Assembly: GCF_019059575.1 (NCBI RefSeq) | Contig: NW_024881563.1 | Coordinates: 558,001 to 622,000, forward strand | DNA length: 64,000 nucleotides | Reading direction: 5' to 3' | Source: Amphibalanus amphitrite | Lineage: Eukaryota; Arthropoda; Thecostraca; Balanomorpha; Balanidae | Shown: piece after piece, positions 43,174 through 55,195 of the stretch | Numbering within the stretch: position 1 is the first letter of the stretch | Layout: each line of letters begins with the position of its first letter | Position numbers and translations under genes: made by a program | Notes under the pieces: generated by a model | What the model saw: only the letters and a program-made list of their open reading frames with translations | Database searches by the model: none | What the model was told of the DNA's origin: nothing

Positions 43174-46100
43174 CATTGTTTAAATATCCATTTGAGTAGG
43201 ATTTGGCGTTATTTGAAGTGCTCAGTTTTTGCAGCGAGCTTTTCCTGTTAGGGCTTGCGAGATACCCGCGGAAACACATATCTCTTCAGCATTGCGCGCC
43301 ACACAGGAATGCGGCTGATTCACGTGCTTTTGTGAGCGAGGTGCTTCCCTCCGGGAGAAATTCGCCGTCCCCATATGCTTAACACAGAGCCGAGCGGCGG
43401 CTGACAGGTGGCCGGCTCTCGGGAGATCGGCAGCCGACACTCGAAAAATCGACAAGCCGCCGCTGAATGCGCGTGCGGCAGTGCTGAGCCGAGTCGTTCC
43501 CACGGTCTGAGGTACCCCCAGTTTGAAGATTCGGCTGTAGAATATGTAGTTTTAAATACGTAGTTTGACGTAAATCTCGGAAAAGTGAGATACGGCCAGA
43601 AATGAGTGTGGGTCCCTCCGTTCTGAAGATTCTGATCGACGCCGATTGAAATAATTCGCCGTGCATATCTCGGCTTATTGACGACCGATTGACACGGGAT
43701 AAACACCGATCGATACCAAATGGCTCTGTGGGGGGTGGGGGGGGGGGAGTAGAGTGGCAAGTTTTCCTACCCTACGAACCCGGAATTATCCCGAGGGGGT
43801 AGGTGTGGGAGTAGAGTCGGGGGAACGGGGGGGCAAGTGCAAGTACCAAGTACTTTCGCAAGTACCAAGCAAGTACCAAGTACTTTTACAAGTACCAAGC
43901 AAGTACCAAGTACTTATGGAAATACCAAGCAAGTACCAAGTACTTTGGCAAATACCGAGTACTTATGCAAATACCAAGTACTTTTGCAAGTTCAGCAAGT
44001 TTTTCGCCAATATCGAAGCTTCTAGACGTCCGATCGTCACCGGAAAAACACCATTCAATCCCAAATTTTCTCCCGAATCTGTTTATGGCCAAAGCGACGC
44101 GGAGCGAGCCAAGATATCTTGTTTATTTAAATATCCATTTGAGTAGGATTTCGGGTTTTTTGAAACGCTCAGTTTTTGCAGCGAGCTTTTCCTGTTAGGG
44201 CTTGCGAGATACCCGCGGAAACACATATCTCTTCAGCATTGCGCGCCACACAGGAATGCGGCTGATTCACGTGCGATTGTGAGCGAGGTGCTTCCCTCCG
44301 GGAGAAATTCGCCGTCCCCATATGCTTAACACAGAGCCGAGCGGCGGCTGACAGGTGGCCGGCTCTCGGGAGATCGGCAGCCGACACTCGAAAAATCGAC
44401 AACCCGCCGCTGAATGCGCGTGCGACAGTGCTGAGCCGAGTCGTTCCCACGGTCTGAGGTACCCCCAGTTTGAAGATTCGGCTGTAGAATATGTAGTTTT
44501 AAATACGTAGTTTGACGTATATCTCGGAAAAGTGAGATACGGCCAGAAATGAGTGTGGGTCCCTCCGTTCTGAAGATTCTGATCGACGCCGATTGAAATA
44601 ATTCGCCGTGCATATCTCGGCTTATTGACGACCGATTGACACGGGATAAACACCGATCGATACCAAATGGCTCTGTGTGTGTGTGGGGGGGGGGGAGGGG
44701 GTAGAGTGGCAAGTTTTCCTACCCGACGAACCCGGAATTATCCCGAGGGGGTAGGTGTGGGAGTAGAGTCGGGGGAACGGGGGGGGGGGCGAGTGCAAGT
44801 ACCAAGTACTTTCGCAAGTACCAAGCAAGTACCAAGTACTTTTACAAGTACCAAGCAAGTACCAAGTACTTATGCAAATACCAAGCAAGTACCAAGTACT
44901 TTGGCAAATACCGAGTACTTATGCAAATACCAAGCAAGTACCAAGTACTTTGGCAAGTACCGAGTACTTTGGCAAGTACCAAGCAAGTACCAAGTACTTT
45001 TGCAAGTTCAACAAGTTTTTCGTGAATATCTAAGCTTCTAGACGTCCGATTAACACGGGACGAACACCAATCGATCCCAAATTTTCTCCCTCATACTTTG
45101 ATTGCCAAAGCGACGCGGAGCGAGCCAAGATATCTTGTTTAATTATCCATTTGAGTAGGATTTCGGGTTTTTTGAATTGCTCAGTTTTTGCAGCGAGCTT
45201 TTTCTCTTAGGGCTTGCGAGATATCTGCGTGCACACATATCTCTTCAGCATTGCGCGTGACATGGAATGCGGCTGAATTCACGTGCGATTGTGAGTGAGG
45301 TACCCCCAGTTGGAAGATTCGGCTGTAGAATATGTAGTTTTAAATACGTAGTTTGACGTAGATCTCGGAAAAGTGAGATACGGCCAGAAATGAGTGTGGG
45401 TACCTCCGTCCTGAAGATTCTGATCGGCGCCGATTGAAATAAGTCGCCGTGCATATCTCGGCTTATTGACGACCGATTGACACGGGACAAACACCGATCG
45501 ATACCAAATGGCTCTGGGGGGGGGGGGGGGGGAGTAGAGTGGCAAGTTTTCCTTGACCCGACGAACCCGGAATTATCCCGAGGGGGTAGGGGTGGGAGTA
45601 GAGTCGGGGGAACGGGGGGGCGAGTGCAAGTACCAAGTACTTTCGCAAGTACCAAGCAAGTACCAAGTACTTTTACAAGTACCAAGCAAGTACCAAGTAC
45701 TTATGCAAATACCAATTTGGCAAGTACCGAGTACTTTGGCAAGTACCAAGCAAGTACCAAGTACTTTTGCAAGTTTAACAAGTTTTTCGCCAATATCGAA
45801 GCTTCTAGACGTCCGATCGTCACCGGAAAAACACCATTCGATCCCAAATTTTCTCCTTAATCTTTTTATCGCCAAAGCGACGCGGAGCGAGCGCAAGATA
45901 TCTTGTTTAGTTATTCATTTGAGTAGGATTGCGGCTTTTTTGAAACGCTCAGTTTTTGCAGCGAGCTTTTCCTGTTAGGGCTTGCGAGATATCTGCGTGC
46001 ACACATATCTCTTCAACATTGCGCGCCTCACAGGAATGCGGCTGAATCACGTGCGATTGTGAGTGAGGTACCCCCAGTTGGAAGATTCGGCTGTAGAATA

Positions 46101-46700
46101 TGTAGTTTTAAATACGTAGTTTGACGTACATCTCGGAAAAGTGAGATACGGCCAGAAATGAGCGTGGGTCCCTCCGTTCTGAAGATTCTGATCGACGCCG
46201 ATTGAAATAATTCGCCGTGCATATCTCGGCTTATTGACGACCGATTGACACGGGATAAACACCGATCGATACCAAATGGCTGTGGGGGGGGGGGGGGGGG
46301 ATAGAGTGGCAAGTTTTCCTGCCCGACGAACCCGGAATTATCCCGAGGGGGTAGGGATGGGAGTAGAGTCGGGGGAACGGGGGGGGGGGGGCGAGTACAA
46401 GTACCAAGCAAGTGCCAAGTACTTTTACAAGTACCAAGCAAGTACCAAGTACTTTGGCGAATACCGAGTACTTATGCAAATACCAAGCAAGTACCAAGTA
46501 CTTTGGCAAGTACCGAGTACTTTGGCAAGTACCAAGCAAGTACCAAGTACTTTTGCAAGTTCAGCAAGTTTTTCGCCAATATCGAAGCTTCTAGACGCCC
46601 GATCGTCACCGGAAAAACACCATTCGATCCCAAATTTTCTCCCGAATCTTTTTATGGCCAAAGCGACGCAGAGCGAGCCAAGATATCTTGTCTAATTTTC
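43174..46700 (+). repeat. four-copy tandem array, 0.77-1.0-kb units
   Basis: Units start at about 43174, 44122, 45130 and 45903 with 'gtttaaatatccatttgagt' and end 'gccaagatatcttgtttaa'. Each has the same order: 'cagtttttgcagcgagctt', 'ggtacccccagtt', a poly-G run, 'gaacccggaattatcccgag', a (aagtaccaagc)n minisatellite, then 'cgcggagcgagc'. Units 1 and 2 contain a block of about 180 bp missing from units 3 and 4; the deletion lies between GAGGT direct repeats. Minisatellite copy number differs in every unit. Non-coding; frames shared by the units are by-products. Confidence 0.9.
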
Positions 46701-46927
46701 ATTTGAGGTTTTATTGCGCATCATTGTCTCACGTGTCTCACGTATATTGTTTCACTTGACTAAAGGACGGTTTCCAAAATCAAAATTAATCAAGGACGTG
46801 CTAAATACCGCATCAAAGCGACTTTGCACTAAGCGTTGCTCTTCCCCTGAGCTGCATCCAGTTGGTGTCCCACTGTGCCCTGTCGGCCGCTCGGCCCCAC
46901 GACTGGGGAGCCTGGCGTCCCTCACTT

Positions 46928-48370
46928 ACCGGGGTTACATGAGCGATCCGTTCCAAATACGCACTACGCTAATGCGCATCAGCTCCCCACAAACGTATCT
47001 ACGGCACCGGTTACATAAGACTTATTCGTTTTATCTACGTCAAACGGATCTCGTTTGGCTCACCCGGGCTGACTCCTCGACGGCCGGTAATCCGCATCAC
47101 AAACGGAATAGGATTAGCGTACAGTCATGGCGCAGTTGCGGCATTTACCGGGACGACTGAACTAAATTTTAAAAACTTATATCATTTGATAGGCTCAAAA
47201 ACATTTAAAATTAACATGAAATCAAAAAATGAAGACAAAATTTTCTTGTTTTAAGTCACTGCGCACAGATTCGCCATGCAGCGACAGCAGGGTGGTCAGA
47301 AAAAATTATCTATCAAAATATTTCATTCATTTTGTTTTTGATCTTTATCAAATTCACCTTCAAAGACTAAACCGAAATACCAACATTTCTTTTTGCTATT
47401 TTCTACGAGGCAGCCAATAAAACAAATGCTTAGTATTTTGCATTTTGACGCTTCCATTCAGCAAAGAATAGTTCTTGTGAAATACGGCCCGAATCGTGTG
47501 CCTCGGTTACATGAGCGATCCGTTCCAAATACGCACTACGCTAATTCGCATCAGCTCCCCAAGAACGCATTCAGTGCACCGACTACATGAGCAAATTCGT
47601 ATGTATCAGTGACGTCAAAAGGATCCAGTTTGGCTCTCGGCCTGACGAAAGGTAATGCGCATTACAAACGGAATAGCATACAAATGTGGCGCACTTCCGT
47701 AGCAATAGAGGTGACTGAATTAAAAACTTAATATCTTATGTCTTTTTTGCATTTAATCTGCTCAAAACATTCTCAATTAACTTAACAAAAAAAAAGTTAA
47801 ACATAAAGTTGTCTTGCTTTGACTCATTGAGCACTTGCCTCTCTTGATTCGTCTGTAGTGCTGTCAGAAAAATGTTTCAACTGAAAGTACTTTGATATTC
47901 TCTTTCTGGTTTTCACTATATTTATTTTAGAAAACTTGACAAAATACCGACATATTTTTTTAATTATTATTTCAAAAGAAGCAAATGAAAAAATACCTAT
48001 TATTTTGCATCTTAATGTTTCTTTTTGGAAAGAAATACATGTTCATGTAATACGTATCTAATAGTTCATGTAGTAGTTCATGTGAGTAGTTCATGTAATA
48101 CGTATCTTGGTCCTATTCGCTTCTAAGCCTCTTTCCCAGCGGATTGTGTTCGGACCGCCGATTCGTATTAGCAGGTGGATACATGAGTCGGTAGTACGCT
48201 CCTGATTCGCATTAGCGGTGAATCCGATCGTGATGCGTATTTGCTTTGCTCATGTAACCGCGGATCGGATCGCCGATTCGTACTAGCAGGTGGCTACATG
48301 AGTCGGTAATGCGTTCCTAATTCGAATTAGCGGCTAAATACGTATTTACTGTGCTCATGTAACCCCGATA
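46928..48370. mobile_element. 1.4-kb TIR element ending 50 bp before the sno exon
   Basis: The outer ends are taccggggttacatgagc and, inverted, gctcatgtaaccccgata, with ACT on each side. The same motif recurs inside (47505, 47580, 48170-48300), so it may be several related MITEs merged. It matches the 109-bp MITE at 24061. No coding sequence is supported. Its right edge lies only 50 bp from the splice acceptor at 48420, so it may border the branch-point region. Confidence 0.65.
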
Positions 48371-48420
48371 ACTGCCCAGTCGGCTGTTGGGCCCCTGACT
48401 GAGCGTCCCTCGTTCCCCAG

Positions 48421-48511
48421 CTGGCCGCTCCGCCCGAAGACGAGCACGGCGAGGAGGACGACGACGACATGGGCGTGGTGGAAACATACGCCGACTACAT
48501 GCCGGCAAAAT
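48421..48511 (+). CDS. sno: strawberry notch exon
   Basis: A polypyrimidine acceptor (cgttccccag, AG at 48419-48420) is followed by 30 codons plus one base, with donor AAAT|gtgagc at 48512. The peptide is LAAPPEDEHGEEDDDDMG then VVETYADYMPAK. Vertebrate SBNO1 has an acidic tract then MGHAETYAEYMP-K-L at the same place. The leftover T suits the Leu codon that follows in the family. Strawberry notch is a nuclear protein with a helicase-like domain acting in Notch/EGFR signalling and transcription in animals; this segment lies just before that domain. The exon enters in phase 0 and leaves in phase 1. Downstream exons were not recognised in the rest of the window, so the next intron probably exceeds 15 kb. 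Confidence 0.9.
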
Positions 48512-50150
48512 GTGAGCGAACTCGAGCCGACTGGCAGCGCGCGGCCCCGGCGGCCGGTCACCGGGGACTCTTCTTTAAGCTCTCATTCGACTTCACTGAA
48601 AACTTCTTTACTCTTTCCTGGAGAGTTACTCCGCTGGGAGGGAGGACGAGGCACGCAGGCGTTCAACTCTTCTCATTTACCCCGCTTACATGAGTCAGCG
48701 AAAATTCCGTTTAAAACGAATATTTCCGTTTAGCGAAAAGTGCGCAAGTTTCGACTCATGTATACTGGTTTGGGCGCGCAAAGACGACGATAATTCGGAA
48801 CGGATACTTCTGATGAAAATAATGGGAAACGTCCGTTTAGGACGTCAGGCCTAAACGGATTTTTTTTGCGCATCTAGCAAAAAATGACATCAATGTGCAT
48901 GTTTTATTGATGATTTTTGTTTACACATTAAAATAACGTCATATTTATCTTGAATGGTAGGTCTAATGACAATGAGATCCACTTTTGGCGCCTGATTTCG
49001 CGCCATTGTGACAGATTCATAAAGTACCTACAAAGTGTTGGAGGAAGTCCTATGCTTCAAAAGGGAAGCATTCTAGTCCAAGATTACTTTACTACTCAGG
49101 CTGGTTCACGAGGGAAAAAAGGGCGCCGTAGTCACGTCACGGATTTGGTAGCAATCTGGTAGCAATTTTTGCAGACATCAATGGCGCACGTGTTGTTTGA
49201 TCATCGCCAATCCTATTTTACTGCACTATTTTGGTATTTCACTGCCATGTATTGTAAATCACCTTTGAACAGGGCTGGGAAATCTCATTCTTTCATAGTT
49301 CATACCCCAGTAGGTAGCAGATATCGCTTTATTGTTCCATCAATTGTAGCAAAATCAACATTTCTCTCTTCCGTACATCATAAAGAAAAATACAATAAAA
49401 ACATCAAAATTCGCACATTCTTAAAATGGAGGTACCACCAGCCAGTGATCTCGTCGGCGAATAAGAACAAAGCATCTGTAAGACTAACACAAGTTCAAAA
49501 CGTCAGCTTTGTGCTCCATTTTATGACGAATCTGGCGGCTCTTTGTAGCAGTTTCCATTGTAGTAAATGTAGCATCACTACTTCTTCATACTCTGAGTCG
49601 TGAAACAAAAGGTATCTGCTACGCCTTTTTATGCGCTATCTTTCATATGAATATTGCAAAAAGGAGTTTCATTATTTGTGAAATATTCAAATGACATATT
49701 TACGAAACAAAACAAATTGTTTTTAAAAGGGCATTGTTCAATGATCAATAAAAATACGAAAAGAATCAACTCATTCTGCCCATGGCATCTCTAAAAAGCC
49801 ATCTTTTATGATACAGTGTCCTGCAACGTCTTTAATCCTTTTTGATGACGTCATACACAATTTTTTTCAGTTTTTAATGTATTTTATTGTTAAAATCATA
49901 CTCATTTGAACCAAATTAGAGTTTAAAAGAATTATTGAATATTTTTTGTACGTTTTATTAAGAAATCTTGTCAAAAATATGCAAATTACGTCATTGCTGT
50001 TTGTGTATTTTGTTGATGCATTGTTTCTGGCGCATTAGAGACAATTCTAGTTGTCGTTTCGCGTGGATAGTTCAGTTGAGTTTGATGAGTGTTTCTGGGT
50101 GTTTTTGAATTATTTCAGCTATTTTAGCTATTATTTTGCCTCTATTTTAG
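48512..50150. other. start of next sno intron; decayed MITE, no gene
   Basis: 'ccccgcttacatgagtcagc' (48680) and 'cgactcatgta' (48752) look like another decayed member of the GGTTACATGAG family. The remainder (48950-50150) is AT-rich with chance frames. Confidence 0.45.
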
Positions 50151-50299
50151 GAAAGTGGGATATTCCAGGCCTAATTTCAAGTGTTGCAATGACAACTGTC
50201 CCTAAAGCGGCGTGCAGTACACAGTTAAAGAGGAAGGAAGCCGCCCAGCACGCAAAGCAAGATGTTAGTGAGATACCTATGATCGAATTTGCGCAGAAG
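50151..50299 (+). CDS. unassigned exon with a start codon
   Basis: A good acceptor (ttttgcctctattttag, ending 50150) and a good donor (GCGCAGAAG|gtgaga, 50300) bracket 149 bp. Inside, ATG at 50189 opens 37 codons ending exactly at the donor in phase 0: MTTVPKAACSTQLKRKEAAQ through EIPMIEFAQK. The first 38 bp would be 5' UTR. The Lys/Glu/Ala-rich peptide is not one I recognise, and it does not fit sno, which needs phase 1 entry and LK-type continuation. It could be the first coding exon of a nested gene or of a transposon gene. A pair of splice-like sites around a short ATG frame could also arise by chance. Confidence 0.35.
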
Positions 50300-51217
50300 G
50301 TGAGATCTGATTGAAATATTGATCAAGTAAAGCCCAGAAAAGAATTTTTTATTTACTTTTTTACATGTTCAATTATTGTATTAACTCTAAACCTTGATTG
50401 GTGGCAACTGGCAACTTTTGTACAGCGGGTTCGGCTGCACAATGATTGTAAATTGTTGACCAGACTGAGCAGCCAAATCAACCTGATTTCTTTCAAATAC
50501 TTTCTGCCTGAGTAGGCTGATACCATCTGAATCCTGAAGTTGCTGGAATGTTGATAGGAAAATTCTAGGGCTCACTGGAGCTCTCTGGTGCTCTCAGGTG
50601 GTGCTGGAACTTGCCCTGAGAAAGCCCTACAGCACCTTATTTTGATATTTGTATGCTTTTTTCTAAACCTGAGTAGTGAGTACCTACAAAGAGTAAAAAA
50701 TAAGAAAAAGAACATTCACAGGGGGCATAAGCAAAACACTGTATCTGTTTTTGTTTGTGCAACCAACTAAATAAAAACATTCAAAGCTCAATTTGAGAAT
50801 AGATAGAAAATGAAAGTGGAAAGCTCTGCCCAGAATTTTGATTACTTGTAAAATCATTTTCTCTAGCAGAAATGCAAATGATGTGAGGAACATTTGTGGC
50901 AATGTAGCTAATAAAGAGTTTCTCGTAATATCTGGTATGTAGCAGATTCAGCATTTTCCCAGCCCTGCCTTTGAAAATTAAAACAAAGAAATATTCGTAA
51001 CCCAGTAAGTCAGTTATTCTTTGAGGCAGCTTTCTGTAATTTATGGAGCCTTCATGAACAAGGCCCTCTAACCAGGTCATGAAAATGTATGTAGGTATGA
51101 ATAATTAGAACTTTATTTTCTAAGTTTGATAGAAATACAATTTCCCCTTACAATATCAAAAGGCTACCTGCCTATTTCAGCCAACCAATGAAATATTTGT
51201 CCAGAAGGAGGTAGGTG
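50300..51217. other. no supported gene
   Basis: One minus-strand frame (50387-50575, ending LYKSCQLPPIKV) has protein-like composition, but no splice context or family supports it. Otherwise AT-rich. Confidence 0.4.
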
Positions 51218-52290
51218 CTTCTGAGCAGACTTGTGCCTCGACCAAAAATCAAGATCCAAGATCCGCAAGATCCCACAGTATTTCATAATTTCAGGATCCA
51301 AGATCCCCAAAATCTCACACAAAATCAAATTGCAAGATCCAAGATCCCCAGGATCCCACACAAAATCAAAATTTCAGGGTTTAAGATCCACAAGATCCCG
51401 CGCAAGATCAAACTTCCAGGATCCAAGATCCCGAAGATCCCAAGCAATATCAAAATTGTAGGATCCAAGATCCCCAAGATCCAATGCACAATCATAATTT
51501 TAGGATGATTTATCTGTTATTTGCAACTGCAAACGACTGCAACTGACTCAGTTCTAGCCCTGGAGAAGCACTAAATAGACATGTACATTGTACATGCTAG
51601 TGATGTAAATTTCAGAAATTTTTGATGCACATGTTTGTGATGTAAATTTAAGAAAATTTTGAAACCAATGCCAAAGTGATACCGACCAAATTTTGTATCT
51701 ATCATTGATATATCACAAGCTCTGCTAGCGCCAGCATACGACGCTAACTGGCAAATACCTAATCCAGTTAATAGTACCTACGGCCCACAAAGTCTAAGTT
51801 GTGTTTATGCTGGCATATACTTTGAAACCTTGAGCACCTTAGTTAGTAGAGTATGTTTTCCTTCCATTATAAAGTGAGTTTAACAGTTGTACATGCTAAT
51901 GTTTTGCACATTGGTTTTCCTGGCTAGATATTCATCCTCACGAGATTTGAATTTGCCAGCAATACATAGATAGGTTTGGTAGGCATTTAATCATGGTAGA
52001 CTGATGTGTAAAATATTCCTGTTAAAAACTAGGATCCAAGATCCCCAGGATCACTCGACAAATCCGAAACCCAGATCCAAGATCTCCAAGGTCCCTCGAC
52101 AAAATCAAAAGCCAGGATCCAAGATCCCCAGGATCCCTCGACAAAATGATGACCAGAGTCCTGGATCCCCAGGATCCCTCGGCAAAATCTGAAGTGTTGT
52201 ATCCAAGATCCCTCAAGATCCCGGATCTTGGATCTTGCAGATCCTGGATCTCGGATCTTTTTGGGATCTTGGCACAAGTCTGCTTCTGAT
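51218..52290. repeat. GGATCCAAGATCC minisatellite region with inverted flanks
   Basis: Two arrays (51246-51505 and 52029-52275) of about 45-bp units 'aggatccaagatccccagga' plus 'cacaaaatcaaaat' spacer are separated by about 520 bp of unique AT-rich DNA. The outer flanks 'ttctgagcagacttgtgcc' (51220) and 'ggcacaagtctgcttctg' (52271) are inverted copies, suggesting the region is one inverted-repeat element or a partly inverted array. No protein is called from its periodic frames. Confidence 0.8.
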
Positions 52291-53610
52291 TAGGTACTGA
52301 CATCTCTTATCTACACCAATATTTCAGGATAATGACAGAGAAGCTGTTTAAAAATTCTGCATATGAAAGGGTTGTTATGCACATTGCAAAACATATCAGA
52401 TAATGCTTCCGAGCCATCTCATTCACCAACACACATCAATCCGGCTCCTAGCTTCTGTTAAGGAAACATTCCAAAATAATGCATCATTTTATTTCATCGA
52501 GCACCTTGCAAAAGACAAATAGCAAACACACCACCACCAAAAACAGAAAAATGGTCAACAGGTAGGTACCTACCTGCTGATCTAGTCGTGTTGTGTCATG
52601 CGCCTTTGAAAAACTTTAGCAGTCATAGTTGAATAAGCGCCCCAAACTTAGCCATTCATGCATGAAACGTGTGCAAATTCTGGTTGAGCATGTTCATAAA
52701 ACTGAAACTAACAGCTGGTATTAGGTATATAATTATAAAAGAACAAAAACCACAACAGAGCTTACTCTACAAGGTATAACCATGAATTTTAAAACTAAGG
52801 CACCAGATATTGCGCTGCTGATACATGCAGCGGCGCAGCTTATTTTACCGCAATATTCAAGGTACTAAATATTTGGACATGTTTTGCAGGATGATAACTA
52901 CCGTCAAGATAATGTTGGAATAATATTTATTAGATCTATTATTGAAACAATACATAATATATCTAAATGAAAATACAATCAAACTGCGATTCTTCTACAG
53001 TGGAATTCAATGCACTCAAGCATAAAACTGAAAAGTGGTGTGTACTTGCACTTCCTCCATTTTTCCTAACGCATCAGCCAAGACTATGAGTGCTACAGAT
53101 TTTGCTCACCTGTATTGTTTATTCAACTACTACGCTGTTCTCAATAAATGAATAACTTTGCTGTAACGACATAAGCATTGTAGGAATGGTTGGTGGTAAG
53201 CAAGGGACAATCACAGTGATTTGTGGTCACACATTTGAACCGTGCTTTGTATGTGAAAAACAGAAAAAAGCATTCTAGAAATGTAGCAGAAATTTAAATG
53301 CCAGAAACGGACCTGAGGAACGGCGAAGCCTACCACCCACATAAAACACAGGCTTTCATTATGTCAAAAACAGATGCTGTATTATCTAAAGCGCTGGATT
53401 GGGGAACACAAGTGTACCCCCCCCCCAAAAGAAACTAACAAAATGCATTTTTCCACACAGTGGATATCACTAAACATGGCGAGGTGACAGTATATGACAC
53501 CATACGCGCGACCACATAAAAATGCAGCACGCGCGGACACGGGGCAAGGACGGTGGCACAATATGCCGATACCCAAGAAGACACAAGCCTAGGTCAAAGG
53601 TGACGCCGAA
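52291..53610. other. no recognisable gene
   Basis: AT-rich intronic DNA. A poly-C run (about 53418-53426) beside 'ctggattggggaacacaag' is the only oddity. Confidence 0.45.
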
Positions 53611-53621
53611 GCCACCGACCC

Positions 53622-54405
53622 GATTTCGTCGGAAAATACGTGTAACGTTAAGAAAACACGGTCGCATGCTTGAGTCATTTTCACGAAAGTTTATTGACTT
53701 TTCGATAATATTTTGGGTGGATATCGGTCAGAAAAGAATGCTCTTTCCGAATATGTAGGTTTCATAGCCAGCGATCAACGTTTTCAACACGTTTTGATGT
53801 TGTAAAGGACATCGCGCTCCGCACGAATTCAATTTTATTTTTTTTTTCATTATTAAGGAAATGGTACTGATCATCACTTTTTATTTGCTTTCTTATCATT
53901 ACACGTACATTTGTCTGCAAAATGGTACCACACCAACTTCATTCCGTCAAATCGTTTTCCAGCAGCATCGATTTTTCCTTCGCAATGCACGAAATCGGTC
54001 ATTTTTTGACAACCGGGGGTGCTGTCTTGCACGTGGCGCGTGCTATACTATGAAACCATATCAATACGCTAGGCCCATCTCTCCTCTATCCATTGGTGGC
54101 AACCGCTTCTCGCTGCGACCACCCATTGCCGAGATATCAAGCCGGAAAGCGAGCGCCGCAGGCCGGTTTTCGTCCGATGTTCGTTTTGACCGTTTCCCGT
54201 GTTAACCCTATGGCGCACGCGAGCGGGTGCTGACGGCGCACCCCTGGATCAATCAGCCCCAAATTTTAATACAGAGGTCCCCCACGCCCACACATTCGGC
54301 ATGCTAAATTTCACGCCGATACGCGGCGCCTTTCAGGCGCAATAAGACACATAAGTCCTGACAGACGCGGGCACGCACGGACAACTTATAAATTCATAAT
54401 ATAGA
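53622..54405 (-). mobile_element. Helitron copy X1 (3'-truncated)
   Basis: Minus-strand relative of the 27.5-kb Helitron. It starts inside the 970-bp part ('ttcgtcggaaaatac'), crosses the 'tcattattaaggaaatgg' junction at about 53850, and ends at its 5' terminus (cataatataga, i.e. TCTATATTATG). It is clearly more diverged than the nested pair, so older. Confidence 0.75.
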
Positions 54406-54409
54406 TAGA

Positions 54410-55195
54410 CTAGACGGCATGTTTTGCGCTATAACTGTACGTTTTGATTAAATTGGTTTTACGGATGCATTATGCTGGGTTAAAAATCGTTGATTTGTAT
54501 TATTTGGATCCCTACCCATACCCTACCCTGCCCATACCCCACCCTGCCCATACCCTACTCTGCCCATACACTGCTCATATCCTCCACATACTCTACCCTA
54601 CCCTACTCATACCCTACTCATACTCGATTGAAGCTGTGTACCAAATTTGAGCGCAATTGGCCCAGCCGTTCCTTAGATATAGGGCCGACCCCTCACGTGC
54701 GCACGTTCAGTCGGTCCACCGCACCTGTATCACATGACCATGCATCGCCTGGTGAGTGCCCTGCCCACCCACAGTTCAATTTTCAGCACAATCGGCCCAG
54801 TAGTGGCTGAGTTGTTGCAAGAATAAATTTACTTTATTTACTGGCGAATCCCCTTAGCGAGCGGTGCCCTGCGCCGGTGTTCGTTGTCAAAGTTCAATGA
54901 CCTGCCGGCTCTGCTACTTTTCGTTCAGTTTTGGCAGCGAAGAAAATGAGCCAAGAGCACGTGCTCTCCGCTCGGCGCCAGCCGCGGCCCGTCATGCGAG
55001 AGAGATTCACGCGCTGACGGCGCACCCCTGGACCAATCAGCCCCAAATTTTAATACCAAGGCCGCCCACGCCCACAGATCGGGCATGCCAAATTTCACGT
55101 CGCTACGAGGCGCCTTTCAGGCGCAATAAGACACATAAGACATGACACACGGATGGATGGAGAACGCACGGACGACTTATAAATCATAATATAGA
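54410..55195 (-). mobile_element. Helitron copy X2 (internal deletion derivative)
   Basis: It begins A|CTAGACGGCATG (3' CTAG end), carries part of the 970-bp region including a 'taccctaccctgcccat' stretch, and then jumps into the 562-bp region ('gctgacggcgcacccctgga', 55013) to finish with cataatataga. It directly follows X1 with four bases between and directly precedes copy Y. Confidence 0.75.

Larger units (their letters stand above)
8945..48420 (+). other. inferred 39.5-kb intron of strawberry notch
   Basis: If the exons at 8768-8944 and 48421-48511 are adjacent in the mRNA, this is one intron, starting gtgggtgagt and ending cgttccccag. It is filled with the transposons and minisatellites listed separately. 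No other sno-like exon was recognised inside it, but small exons could be missed by eye. Confidence 0.4.

Noticed and set aside
43222-46695. Repeated 90-146-residue frames in each unit of the array
   Set aside because: They are on both strands and in overlapping frames, change length with minisatellite copy number, and have no recognisable domain.
43174-46700. CRISPR-like array
   Set aside because: Repeats are long, unequal and eukaryotic in context; there are no regular spacers and no cas genes.
50387-50575. Minus-strand exon ending LYKSCQLPPIKV
   Set aside because: Composition is protein-like, but there is no start, no supported splice site and no family match.
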